Source: Vanrija pseudolonga (Eukaryota; Basidiomycota; Tremellomycetes; Trichosporonales; Trichosporonaceae). Taken from it: DNA of 64,000 nt. Below, piece after piece: positions 1 to 10,748 of this stretch. Every line of letters begins with the position of its first letter. The first letter of the stretch is position 1. Location: NCBI RefSeq assembly GCF_020906515.1, contig NC_085855.1, positions 992,001 to 1,056,000 of the forward strand, given 5' to 3'. Made by a program: the position numbers and the translations under genes. The notes beneath the pieces were generated by a model that saw only the letters and a list, made by a program, of their open reading frames with translations, made no database searches and was not told where the DNA came from.

Positions 1-2143
1 AAGTACGTACCAATTTCCGATTATCGCTGACCTCAGCGTCTGCGTCCTCCTTGATGTCGGAACTCAGCCCGGACCCAAGTCCATCTACCACTTGTGGAAG
101 GCCTTTGACATCAACTCGTCTGTTGGTGGCGCATGTGGTGAAATCGTCGCACTCAAGGGCACGATGGGCATCAACTTGATCAACCCTCTCGTTGCCGCCC
201 AGAACTTTGAGTACAAGATGTCCAACATTCTCGACAAGCCCCTCGAGTCGGTGTTCGGCTATATTACCGTGCTGTACGTGATGGGTGTGACGTTCAATGC
301 TGATCCACAGGCCCGGTGCCTTCTCTGCATACCGTGTTGGTATCAGCGTCGTGTATACGAGTCCAAGTGCTAACGCCACAGTACATTGCGCTTCAAAACG
401 ACGAGCGCGGACAAGGACCTCTCGAGAAGTACTTTTACGGAGAGACGATGCACGGCGCCGGCGCCGGTATCTTCAAGGCCAACATGTATCTGGCTGAAGG
501 TAAGAGAGCCTCCTGCACGGACTCCAGCTGACTGTGCAGACCGTATTCTCTGCTGGGAGCTTGTCAGTAAACGTGGCAGCAAGTGGCTTCTTCACTACGT
601 CAAGTCGTCGTACGCGACAACCGACGTTCCCGACGCTGTCCCCGAACTGGTATCCCAGCGTCGACGGTGGGTAGTCGATATTGGCCAGAAGCTGATGCCT
701 CAGATGGCTTAACGGTTCCTTCTTCGCTGCAATTCACTCGATTGTTCACTTTGGTTACATTTACCGCTCCTCGTATGTTGGCGTCCGCACCTCAGTTCTG
801 ACACCCAGACACAACTTTGGCCGCAAGTTCCTGCTCCACGTCGAGTTGATCTACCGTGAGTGCTGTGTCCACAACATCCACTGACCCTTGCAGAGATCAT
901 CAGCAACGTCTTCGCATGGTTTGCCCTCGGCAACTTTTACATCGCCTTTGTTGTTCTCACGGTAGGCTTTCTATCAGAGGCCTGGACTAACGCCCAAGGA
1001 CTCAATGGACCCCTACGGCAAAGTGTTCCACATCCTCAACAAGCCACTCCACTATGCGTATATAGCGCTGCTGATGTTGTGTTTCATCCTTGCTCTTGGT
1101 AACAGGCCTCAAGGGTGCGTAGTCCCCCCGAAGGACAACTCTAACCACTCAGTTCCAAATGGGGTTACACACTTGCTATGGTCGGCTTTGCTCTGATAAC
1201 AGTCTACATGATCTTCTGTGCAGGTTGGTTATCCTCCGCAAGGGTGAAGCTCACGCCAGTCTTCCTCGCCATCAAGGGAGTTGAGGGCGTCAAGGAAAGC
1301 GGTGGTCTCAAGAACCCAAGTGCCATCTTTGGGTCAAAGATCTTTGCCAACATTGTCATCTCGTTGGCTGCCACCTACGGCTTGTACATTGTGTCCTCTA
1401 TCATCTCATTGGACCCCTGGCATCTGAGTGAGTGTTACTCGCGACGCGTCTAACCTTCCCAGTTACCTCCTTTATCCAATACCTTTTGGTGAGTGGTTCC
1501 TGCCGAGTTGGACTGACATTCCAGCTCGCTGCTTCCTACGTCAATGTGTTGAACGTTTACGCATTCTGCAACGTCCACGATGTTGTGAGTAGCTTGACTC
1601 GAAACCTCACCCGGTCTAACGTTATCAGTCGTGGGGAACCAAGGGCTCGGACAAGGCGTCTGAAGATCTCGGCGTCGTCAAGTCGGACGGCGGCGGCAAC
1701 GAGGTCGTTGTCGAGGTTCCGGTTGAGCAAAAGGACATCAATGCTACGTACCAGGAGGAACTGGCCATCCTGGCGTCCAAGCCTCCTCCTGAGTCGAGTG
1801 GCAGATCGGCCGATCAGAAGCAGGAAGACTACTACAAGAACTTCCGTACGAACGTGAGTAGGCTCGGCTACATCAGTGCTGACTGTCCCACAGGTCCTTC
1901 TGGCTTGGACCATGACCAACGCCCTCCTCGCCGGCATCATCCTGTACGTGCCAATCGCCCTTCTCCGCTGACCTCTCAGGGGCACAAACACCAATCTTGC
2001 CACGACGTATATGGGTATCATGCTCTAGTAAGAAGCCAATGCGCCGGCCGACGCTGACCTGCAGCACCGTTGCTGGCCTGGCCTTCTTCCGCTTCGTCGG
2101 CGCCGTCTTCTACCTGGTTATCCGCCTCTTCATGGGAGAGTGA
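1..2143 (+). CDS. Chitin synthase, C-terminal half (5' end outside window)
   Basis: Membrane glycosyltransferase that polymerises GlcNAc from UDP-GlcNAc into cell-wall chitin. The spliced reading shows the family core in order: [64 protein letters not shown], the acceptor-site block [14 protein letters not shown], and the QRRRW signature (split by an intron at about 666-702). A string of hydrophobic helices follows (for example [17 protein letters not shown] and [15 protein letters not shown]), and the protein ends VIRLFMGE with a TGA at 2141-2143. The window opens inside the gene: positions 1-2 complete an exon and an intron spans about 3-36. About fifteen short introns are needed. The N-terminal part of the catalytic domain is missing because of the window edge. 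The motifs fit division-1 enzymes (classes I-III); I cannot assign the class. Confidence 0.95.
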
Positions 2144-2313
2144 GCGCATCTGATCAATGTCTAAGGGGTCGGTCCAGCAGCCTGTTTGTGCACATTATTG
2201 CCCTGGCCAATATTACAGCTTTACGAAAAAAGGATAAATGAGTGATGAGATTGTTTGGATGCGAGTTGGGATTGCCATCGGACCATGCTACATACATAAC
2301 AGCCACCTTGGCC

Positions 2314-3105
2314 TCATTTCCTCAAGGCCCTTGTGACGTACACGCGTGCTTGGAGCTTGATGTCTGTCCAGATATCGCTCCACCACGCCTTGACCCACTT
2401 GTTCATTCGGTCGCGATTGCCGACCTGCCAGTCGCGGTAAAACTGAGCGAGGACGGCTTCACGAGCGGCCTCGTCCTCGGGCGTGGGGGGGTCGGACGCG
2501 GGCGGGAGGGTCGCGAGACGGGCAGCCATTTGGGCCTGGAAGTCGGTGTTGGTTGTGGCCTGGGGTGTGGTGTGAGCAAGCTCAGCCGGGTGCGTGACGC
2601 GGCTCGGCTCGGCGCGGCGCGGCGCGGCGGGCAATGGCCGGCAGGCCTGCCACCCCACTGCGCCGCCGCCGCACAACTCCACGCCGACTCACCCAGAACC
2701 GGTGGTTGGTAACGTCCACGCGCTCGCGGTGCATAGTGTACGCGAGCTCGAGCTCGTCTCCGCGCGGCGTGGTGGTCACGGGGAACTCGACGGCCGAGTA
2801 TGGCGAGTTTGAGGGGCGCCGGCGGCGCGTGGACGCGTAGAGCACTGGGCGGATATTGGACAGCGGGTCGGGGCTGTGTGGGGGTGGGCGTCAGCTTGAC
2901 AATACGGTACGTATGGAAAGCGGACTTACGGCGCGACGAGGTCGACGTCCCCGCTGTCGACGACTACTTCGCGCCGTCTTCGCCTTGTTGGCGCTGCGGC
3001 GGAGGCGGCTGGCGGCGCGGACGACGCGGACGACATGGATGCGGTGGCTTGTGCTGTCGCCGCGCGGGCGAGCGGGAGGGCCGTCCTCCTCGTTAGGCTG
3101 TTCAT
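2314..3105 (-). CDS. COA8: Cytochrome c oxidase assembly factor 8-like (COA8/APOPT family)
   Basis: Small mitochondrial protein of the COA8/APOPT family, which supports cytochrome c oxidase biogenesis. The start at 3105 gives MNSLTRRTALPLARAATAQ, an Arg/Ala-rich stretch with no acidic residue that suits a mitochondrial presequence. The family signature follows: APPDPLSNIRPVLYAS, then TNHRFW, and a C-terminal block FYRDWQVGNRDRMNKWV ending VYVTRALRK. Two introns are visible: 2874-2929 and about 2560-2692. The second has an alternative acceptor nearby, so that junction is less certain. The gene converges with the chitin synthase (170 bp between stops) and lies 172 bp downstream of the next minus-strand gene. 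Identity rests on motif order and length; the family is recognisable but fast evolving. Confidence 0.8.
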
Positions 3106-3277
3106 GCTGTGAGGTTGGAGAGGTGGTGTCGATGATGGCCAAGTCGTCGTCGAAATCTCATCTCATCTGACTCCCCCGATCCCCGGCGACCGCCCGCCGC
3201 CCACCGTGGGAAAGCGGCGCTGCCACCAACCACACCTGCTGCAATACAATGCCTGCCGCTCCATGCAATCTATGCTT

Positions 3278-5255
3278 CTACAAGTGTGAATCCCAAAAGG
3301 ACGCCGACGCGTTGGTCGGGGGTGCAATGTTCTCTAGTTGTTGGAGGCGCATGACGAGGCTGAACAGCTCGAGGTTGGGGAAGGCTGCGGTGTGAGTGAG
3401 TGGGGTTGTGGCGACGGCGACACACTCACGCTTCATGATCGCCGGGCTCGTCGACTCCCAGCCTGGTGTATCTCCGGGTCGCCAAACCGAGACGTCACGG
3501 GCGTCGCTTTGCCGCGTCGCCAGCTTCGCCTTGGCCTTGACCCGTGTCGCGAACGGCCCGTGGGCGAAGAATATCGCCTGCATTTCTGGCAGCTCGTTGT
3601 CTGGGGCGCGGTTAGGGCTGTTACGCTCGAGGAGCACTCACCATAGCCGTGGCAGCCTTTGATAGGCAGCTCGTCGCCACCATGGCGCTCGTACTCTTCC
3701 TGTAGAGTTGTCAGCAACGTCCCTCCCTCCCCACTTCCTACGTACATGATCTGTGATCACCCAGCCGAGGGCGGGGACCAGGTAGATGGGGGCGACACGC
3801 TCGCCGCTACTAAAGTGCCACCGCTCGGGCATCGTGTCGTGGGTATACGCTGCAAATGTCCCGTTGCTCTCCTTGGCTGCAGCCTCCAGCTTGGCAAGGT
3901 GGGCGTCGACGTCGCTGCCGGCTTTGAACCGCAGTCCGTATGCAGGCCAGCCTGAGGGAGTCAGCGCGGCTGGCAACGACCGTCGGCATTCTCCTCACCA
4001 TCCTTGAACTCGACGTCCTTGTAGTCTTCACCGAGGATGTCGTCGAGAAAGACCAGTCTGTGCTTGCTTGTCGCTGCCATGCCTGTACAGTGGTCAGCCA
4101 GCGCAAACGCAAGCCCCTCACCATGATCCGATACAACGATCAGATCGACAATCTGCGAGAGGTTTCGCGCATCGAGTGCCGAAACGAGATCGCCGATAAA
4201 CTTGTCTGATCGTTCCATGGCACGCTCGACGTCTGCCGACTCTGGCCCTCCCTTGTGGCCCGCCTTGTCCACGTCCGGGATGTAAGCCAGTAGCAGCGAC
4301 GGTCGTTTCTCGAGCGGCATATCGAGGTAATGCAGCACCTGGTCCAGCTTGTCGCTGGGCGTGGATTTGTCCTGGCACCCGTCAGCACATCGATAGTCAA
4401 GCCATCAACCCGGCCGACCCACCTTGTACGGCACAAAGTAGCTCGGCGATACCCCGTTCCCCATTGTCGGAGGCCCAGGCCACATGATGTTGAGCGCCTT
4501 GCGTCCGCCGCGCTCCGCGACGCTCCACATGGGCTCGCCCCACCACCAGCTGGGGTCCCAGCTGTCCTTGCTCGAGTAGCGGAACTCGCCCTTGAGGTCT
4601 GGGGCGTAAAAGTCGTTGGCGATGATGCCGTGCGACTCGGGGTACAGGCCGGTGAGGAGGGCCCAATGGTTGGGGAACGTGAGCGTCGGGAACACGGGCT
4701 GCATCGACGCCGCACGCAGCCCGTGCTCTGCCTGTCCTAGCGCAAGCAAGTTTGGCACGAGCTCGGCATGCGACGCGAGGTACTGCGGCCTGAAGCCGTC
4801 GATCGAGACGACGAGCGTAGTTGGGTGGAAAGGGTGTGTGCCGTTCGACAGCGTCGGCAGAGCCGGTACCGACGGCCGATGCCGTCTTCGCTCAAGGATA
4901 ACTGCGACGACGAGCAGCGAAGGCACCGCGATAAGAAGCACGAGCGAGCGGGGAAGCTGGCATCAGCAGGCTATTGTCGTGCCGGACCTACCTTTGTCCC
5001 GCAGATTGTCCACCAGTGCTTGGACGCGGGCTTTCGCCTTGGACGCGCCAAGGGCCGGGATGCCGATGGCGACGCAGGATTAACCAGCAGCGGCGCCTCC
5101 TCCTCTGCCTGGGCGGCGGCGCCGACCGCGTCAGACATCTCAGCCTCGAGCTCAATGTCGTCCGGGTCGTCGGTCAGCGCCGGATCTGGGCCGCGCAGCC
5201 GCGGCGAGTCGCGCGGGCGTGGCGAGTCGCGCGCTCTGTTTCGCGCCGTCGACAT
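3278..5255 (-). CDS. Ectonucleotide pyrophosphatase/phosphodiesterase (ENPP/Npp-like), type II membrane protein
   Basis: Type I phosphodiesterase/nucleotide pyrophosphatase of the alkaline phosphatase superfamily, expected to hydrolyse nucleoside polyphosphates or phosphodiesters on the lumenal or extracellular side. The N-terminus is basic and acidic, and one membrane anchor (LVLLIAVPSLLVVAVIL) follows. Metal and catalytic motifs appear in order: TTLVVSIDGFRPQYL, then PTLTFPNHWALLTGLYPESH with the nucleophilic Thr before FPNH, then AYIPDVDKAGHKGGPES, then VVSDHG (intron) M, and near the end GCHGYDNELPEMQ and FFAHGPF. All expected two-metal ligands appear present. It is broken by about seven short introns. 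The start at 5255 (MSTARNRARDSP) was chosen because the upstream open frame has no domain content. The yeast Npp1/Npp2 type is the closest named relative. A 914-bp divergent region separates it from PER1. Confidence 0.92.
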
Positions 5256-6169
5256 GGCGGCGGGGTTCAAGTTCACGTGTCTGACGCGGCGCGCAAGGTT
5301 GGACGTGGGGGTGAAGCGAGAGAGTGTCGTCCGTCGGCGTCGCCGAGGCAACTTGTTGGGTGTGCTGGAGTGCTCAGGGTCGTTGCTGGAATGATGCCGA
5401 CATTGGCGGCGGGCAGGTGAAACAAGAGACAAGCCGGTGACTGACTGACATTGGATGGCATGTACAGCACGACAACAGCGTCGGGCAACGTCGGCGGCGG
5501 CAGCGGCGACGGCGGTGACAGGCGCGGAGGGGGAGAGAGCGGGCCATGTGCGCATCATCTGACGGTTGCTCACGCCGCGCGCGGCACTGGCCTCGGCGGT
5601 CTGTCCGGCCACTGCCGCCGCCATGTCCGCGCCGCGGCTGTAGATAGGTGGGCGACGACGGCGGACCGACCCCTAGGTATGAAGCATCAGTTTCCAGGAT
5701 TGCAAAAGTCTTGGCCCCTCAAACTGCCCTTCTTGGGTGGTCGTGAGGGGGCAGACACGAGGCGAGGGGGGCTTAAAGGCAAACAGGCAGCCGCTGGCAA
5801 ACATCAACAAGGGTCAGGAATAACGTTGGTAGTCGTCTCCCACCAGCCAGTCGTCAGTCGTCCCCCTCTTGCATCTCCCACTCTCTCACATTGCACACTA
5901 CACTACACATCTACTCTTGCTCTCGACCGCACGTTAATTGATATCCCTTGTCGCCCAGTTTCAGCCGCATCCTCAAGCCCATCGCACCGCAGCGCACAAA
6001 CAAACCCACACGTACACACACACACCCCGGGCCCTACCAAGTCTTGTCGGGTACTTAAATCGTCATCGTCATCGACGCCCCCGCAGACACCCACCGCAAA
6101 CCAAACAAATCCCACGGCCACAACTTGTTCGACTGACATTGTCAGCACATCACGCCGATACCAGCGACC
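5256..6169. other. Divergent intergenic region ENPP-like / PER1
   Basis: This region holds the promoters of the two divergent genes. The PER1 side is rich in C, A and CACA runs (about 5880-6060), as in long 5' leaders. No RNA gene, repeat family or credible extra CDS was seen. Confidence 0.5.
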
Positions 6170-7432
6170 ATGTCGTCCGCTGTCAACCGACTGGCGTTGG
6201 CGCCATTGCCCGAAGCAGTACGCTCAAACCGACCACCACCATCGTGCCGCGGCCTTCACGCCCTCAAGCTCGCGACATGGGCTGTCCTCGCTCTCACTCT
6301 TGCTGCGGTCCCCGCTGCAGCCTCATCCGGCGATCGTCACTCGAGCTTCCACCTCTGCTCCAATCTCTGCGAAGTCTCCCAGTGCGAGCCTCACAGCCCG
6401 CTGATCCCGCTCTACTTGCGGCTATTCGGCTGGTCGTGTATCGACAACTGCAACTACCACTGTGCCCACCGGCTCACCAACGAGGCCGACGCGGGAAGAG
6501 AGTACTACCACCAATTCTTTGGCAAGTGGGCATTCTACCGTCTCGGGCCTATCCAGGAGCCCCTCAGCGTGATCGCGTCGCTGGGCAACCTCTGGGTCCA
6601 CTACCGCGGCCTGCAGCGCGTGCGCAAAACCGTCCGCCCCGACAACAATCTCCGTCCATGGCTCGAGACCTTGGCGTATATCCAGATCAACACGTGGTTG
6701 TGGTCCACAGTGTTCCACGCGAGGGGTGAGTCGTGGAGTCAGTGGGAGCAGCGACGACCGGCGGTATGCCCGTTGCCCCGGCGAGCGCCAGTTGGCGCCT
6801 TCCACAAGCGCTGATCCGACCCAACAGATACTCCAATCACTGAGCGTCTCGACTACTTCTCGGCCATGATCACCATTGCCGCTACCCTGCTTTATGCCAT
6901 TGTGCGCATCTTTGGCATTGTCACCCCCAAGACCATCTCCCCATTGGTGTACCCGATCTCTGGCGCCGTCGCCGTCTTTGTCCTCTGGCACTTCATCTAC
7001 GTCCTCAGCTTCTCCCACTTTCCCTATGGCTACCATGTCGGCGTCGCCATTGTGCTCGGCATGATCCACAACGTGCTGTGGCTCATCTGGACCCTGTCGT
7101 TATATGTCGCGCTACCAACCATTTCCATCAACGAGACTCTGATCGCCTGGCCAGAGCCATACCCGCCGCGCAACGCCCTGGCCAGTCGTCGACCCGCCCA
7201 CGCCAACATTCCGGCCATTCTCGTTGGCCTCACAATGGCGGCAATGGCCTTTGAGGTTCTCGACTTTGCGCCATTCTACCGCGTGCTTGACGCCCATGCC
7301 CTCTGGCACTTTGCAACCATTCCATTGGGAGAGTGGTGGTGGAAGTACATGTGCGCAGACGCAAACGAGCTGGACGGAGGCCTCCTTGGGCCATTGTCCT
7401 CCCGCGTTCACGGAGACAAGAGCTCAGACTAG
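6170..7432 (+). CDS. PER1: Per1/PGAP3-like GPI-anchor remodelling protein
   Basis: Multi-spanning ER or Golgi protein of the Per1/PGAP3 family, which removes the sn-2 acyl chain from GPI anchors during lipid remodelling. An N-terminal hydrophobic segment (LATWAVLALTLAAVPAAA) acts as a signal. The Cys-rich lumenal region follows (HLCSNLCEVSQCEP, then CIDNCNYHCAHRLT), then KWAFYRLGPIQEPLSV, and NTWLWSTVFHARDTPITERL, which carries the conserved His and Asp of the CREST-type hydrolase core. The C-terminal HALWHFATIPLGEWWWKYM holds further conserved His residues. There is one intron, 6726-6827. The spliced product is 386 residues, normal for the family. The start at 6170 gives the complete signal sequence. 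It converges with the elongase gene. Confidence 0.95.
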
Positions 7433-7766
7433 AGTTATTAATGCAGTGTTGCATCGTTCCTAATAACGTGGGTATGGATGCGTTAACGATACGTTCGTCT
7501 AAGAGCCTTGGTGGGAGAGAAGATGTTGAGAGGATCTTAGGCCGCGTAACGGGATGGGGGGAGTGAGAATGGGGTAGAGGGAGGAGGGAGGGAAGAAAGA
7601 TGTGCAGACCTCCACGCACACGGCTCGCAGCCATTCTATATGGTGGCCTTGAGACGCCGCGCGCGAGGTAAAGGTTCTGGCTAGCCAGAATCATATCCAC
7701 CGCGTTCCGCGCTTCTCTGCAAGCCGGGCTGCAGCGGCAGCTACCGCACCGGCGAGAGTAAGCGGC
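7433..7766. other. Convergent 3' intergenic region PER1 / elongase
   Basis: This is 334 bp between two convergent stops. It contains G/A-rich sequence around 7550-7600 and nothing recognisable beyond presumed 3' UTRs. Confidence 0.4.
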
Positions 7767-9225
7767 TTACTTCGACTTGGCGGCACCGGCCTTAGCGGCC
7801 TTGGCGGCAGCACCCTTCTTGTAGGTGTTGCGGTAGAAGGCAATGAAGAGGAAGAGGTAGCTGGTGAGGAGACCACAGCCGAAGACGGCAGCTCCCTCAC
7901 CGCCAGTGCAGTCGGTGACCCAGGGGAGGTTGATGCCCCACTTGAAGAAGAAGTGGTTGGTGGCTGGAGAGTCAGTGGCACTCCATCGCTGCGCGGCCAT
8001 ACGCACTGCAGTAGTAGACAATGAAGAGGTCAATGACGAACTGGGTGATCTGGAGGGTGGTGAGGTACTTCTTCCACTATGACGTGTCAGCGAGCAGTCC
8101 ACCTGTCGGAGCTCCTAGGCGCGCTTACCCAGATCTTGGCACCACCGGCGGTAGCGTAGTAGTAGTAGTACATGATAACGTGGACCCAGAGGTTGAGGCC
8201 GATGACAACCCATTGCTGAGCCGGTTAGCTCCACTCTGCCGACAGATTCCCAAGGCACTCACAACCGACGTCTCGCCCTCGAGCTGAGTGTAGCAGAGGA
8301 CAGCGGTAGCCGAGTGGTGGAAGACGTGGAGGAAGGCGAGGGGCTTCTTCTTGAGGACAAGGAAGACAGTGTCAATGAGCTCAATGTACTTGAAGTAGTA
8401 GTTGATGATGTAGTAGGTCGTCAGAGTCTGCAGCAGGTCAGCAGAGCGCCGGCGAATGCCCTTCACGCCCTCTACGCACCTTGGTGAAGGCAGCGGGGTT
8501 GCAAATGGACCAGTAGAAACCGTGCTTCCAGTAAAGGGGGACGCTGGGGTCAGCACAGTCGTGTCGAGGCCAAACTCACATCTGCTCAAGGATGAGGGCG
8601 AGGAGGAGGAGCGAGCCGGACGAAAGGAAGACGTTGTGGAGCTGGAAGAGGAACTTGAGCTTGAAAGGCTGGCGGTTACTGTCGACGCGTCAGTCACAGT
8701 TACACTCATCAATAGCGGCTCGAGCAAGTCGGATGGGCCATGAGAACGGGTCCCAGGTCCCACCGCGTTGGTCTTCTGAACGTCGATCGTGCCGGATGGC
8801 ATCAACCACGGCTAGCCGGGACTAGCCCAACCCCGAATAGATCGGTAGAGAGGAGGGCGAAATCACGTTTCGTGCCCCAGTCCCGGCTATGCGGGAATCT
8901 CAAGCTCTTGCAATGGAGGATGCAGAGCCGCTCCATCGAATGGGCACGCGTCGCCACGTCAAGTTCCTCGGCCGTGTCGCGTCACTTACCGCATGAGCTC
9001 GCGGCCGCCAAAGATGACGGCGAGGTAGGTCACGACGGCGACGAGGACAGTCTTGTTGGTCGAGAGGGGGGTCTGGCCCGGGATCCACTCGACAAACTGC
9101 TTGGGAGGGTTGGGGAGGCCAGCGTGCTTCCAGACCGTCTTGATGGTGGTGATGACGGGGCCACCGCCGTCCTGGAGCTGGAAGGCGGGGCATTTGAAGA
9201 AGGGGCACTTGTCGACTGCAGACAT
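7767..9225 (-). CDS. Fatty acid elongase (ELO family 3-ketoacyl-CoA synthase)
   Basis: ER membrane condensing enzyme of very-long-chain fatty acid synthesis, joining malonyl-CoA to acyl-CoA. The spliced protein reads [15 protein letters not shown], a first membrane helix ([15 protein letters not shown]), [19 protein letters not shown], then [20 protein letters not shown] and [24 protein letters not shown] is the diagnostic HxxHH box. The [16 protein letters not shown] helix follows, then a final helix and a Lys/Ala-rich tail ending AAKSK, a possible ER-retention-type basic C-terminus. There are about five introns; the first (8679-8989) is 311 nt, several times longer than the others. Substrate chain length cannot be read from the sequence. 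The coding-strand leader is a long pyrimidine tract (see 9231-9316). Confidence 0.93.
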
Positions 9226-9230
9226 GGCGG

Positions 9231-9316
9231 CTGAAAGGAAAGTGAAGAGGAGGAGGAAAGAGGGAGGAGGAAAGAGGTCTGCGAGAGGAGGAGGAAGAAG
9301 AGGGAAGAAGGGGAGG
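9231..9316 (-). repeat. Pyrimidine (CT/CCT) tract in the elongase 5' leader
   Basis: On the coding strand this is an almost uninterrupted C/T tract ending about 5 nt before the ATG, with a TTTCAG-like acceptor next to the start. It could be a CT-rich core promoter or a polypyrimidine tract of a 5' UTR intron. The sequence alone does not separate these. Confidence 0.6.
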
Positions 9317-9460
9317 ATTAGAGTAGACGAGGAAAAACAAATCAGACCTTGGGTCTTTGGATTGCAAGCAAAAAGTATAGTCTAGCTGCTGGAGCGTCCA
9401 CCACACTAAATGGGTTTGTGTGGTGTATGTGTGTGAGGCAGGGAAAGGCTCCAATACCGG

Positions 9461-9669
9461 GGGGGGGGAGAGGGGGGCAGCAAGGCGGAGGGGGCGTCGT
9501 GGACCTCGTCGACGCGGCTTGTAGACGCCGCCCTCCAAAGAGGCCACGTCCGGTTGGGCGACGCGTCTGATGCATACGGCTCAAAGGGCGACCAAAGGTC
9601 TTGCCTGACGGATCCAAGCAAGCAAGCTAACCGGGCACAAGGGGCCAGAGGGGGGGAGGGGGGGGGGGC
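9461..9669. repeat. Two long G-runs (near 9461-9477 and 9651-9669)
   Basis: Two interrupted G homopolymer tracts, each with runs of at least six G, lie about 0.2-0.4 kb upstream of the elongase start. They could fold as G-quadruplexes on the plus strand. Confidence 0.6.
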
Positions 9670-10748
9670 AGCGGCAGTCCCCTCCCTTCCAGCAGCCAGC
9701 CAGACAGCGCACGGCACTCTTCCTCCTGCCTCCCTCATCCACCTCGGTCCATCCACGTCGAATTTTCAAAGCACGCGCCAACGCGCCCAAACTCGCCCGT
9801 TACATAATCACTGCCCCGACGCGCTCACGCCCCGTTTTGAGCGATCGCTGCCTGACGCCCTGTGGGATTGTTACTAAAAGGGGCAATTCGGCTTACCGTG
9901 GCGCCAAGGGGCTCTCAACCCACAAGTCCCTTGCTCCCACTGACAACACGGCGGCGGCGGCGGCGGCACGGCGGCTGTTGGCGGCGGGCGGCCCATCACG
10001 TGTGTCACCCAGCACCCAGCAGCCCTTCGGTCAGGCGGAGCAAAACAGAGCGCGGCGGTTGCACCTCCGACCGACCTGTCTGCAGGATCATTGTTCAAAC
10101 GCGTCGCCCGGGCGTAAGCCAGATGACCTCATTCGTCCCTATCCCTCCCAAGTCACCGATATTTTTCTGCTGGGCTCTATTTGTCCGACCTGGCTCCAGA
10201 AGCCCAGCGCAGAGAGACTGCAGCGATACGATACATACGCCGGCGCCAAGCGGCCGCGAATGTCGGGCAGAGGGCCGCCGGGGCCCGCCATGGTCACTCA
10301 CAGGCGCCACCGACGAAGGCCAAGACGGCTCACATGTTCTCCTCGGTGTGTGTGTGTCGCTTCTGGCAAAGCCTCAGGCCCGGGTTCGGCGGCGATCGAC
10401 GGCGTGCTTGGGCAATGGAAAGATTATCGGCATGGGTCCTCCGTGGGTGACCTTGTGGCCCTTATCCATGGCTTGCCCATCGATCCTCCGGCTGTTGTTA
10501 AGCGGTCAAGTGGATCAATTGTTGACAGAATTGTGTTGGCCTCGAAAGAAGTGCACTTCATGTGGGTCACGTTTGTTGCTCGAGATCCGTGCACGCTCTA
10601 CTTGGACCTCTGCGCCTTGTTCACGGCTGTAGTGCCGCTGTCGTTGCCGCATCTGTGAAGGTGAAGGGACGGCCTGCCGCGTTATCAGTTTACTGTTGCC
10701 CGCGCCTGGCGTCTCTCCAATCTTGCATGCCCCTACACCCCCCTCCCC

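Larger units (their letters stand above)
9226..10748. other. 1.5-kb gene-free region upstream of the elongase
   Basis: The region contains the elongase promoter, the pyrimidine tract and two long G-runs (listed separately), and one CACGTG near 9988. Two long plus-strand ORFs overlap in different frames (about 9837-10658 and 9862-10632). Neither shows a domain or intron-supported extension, so no gene is called. Confidence 0.45.

Noticed and set aside
9837-10658. Two long overlapping plus-strand ORFs upstream of the elongase
   Set aside because: They overlap in different frames, have no domain or intron-supported extension, and their Arg/Ser/Pro bias is expected in GC-rich noncoding DNA.
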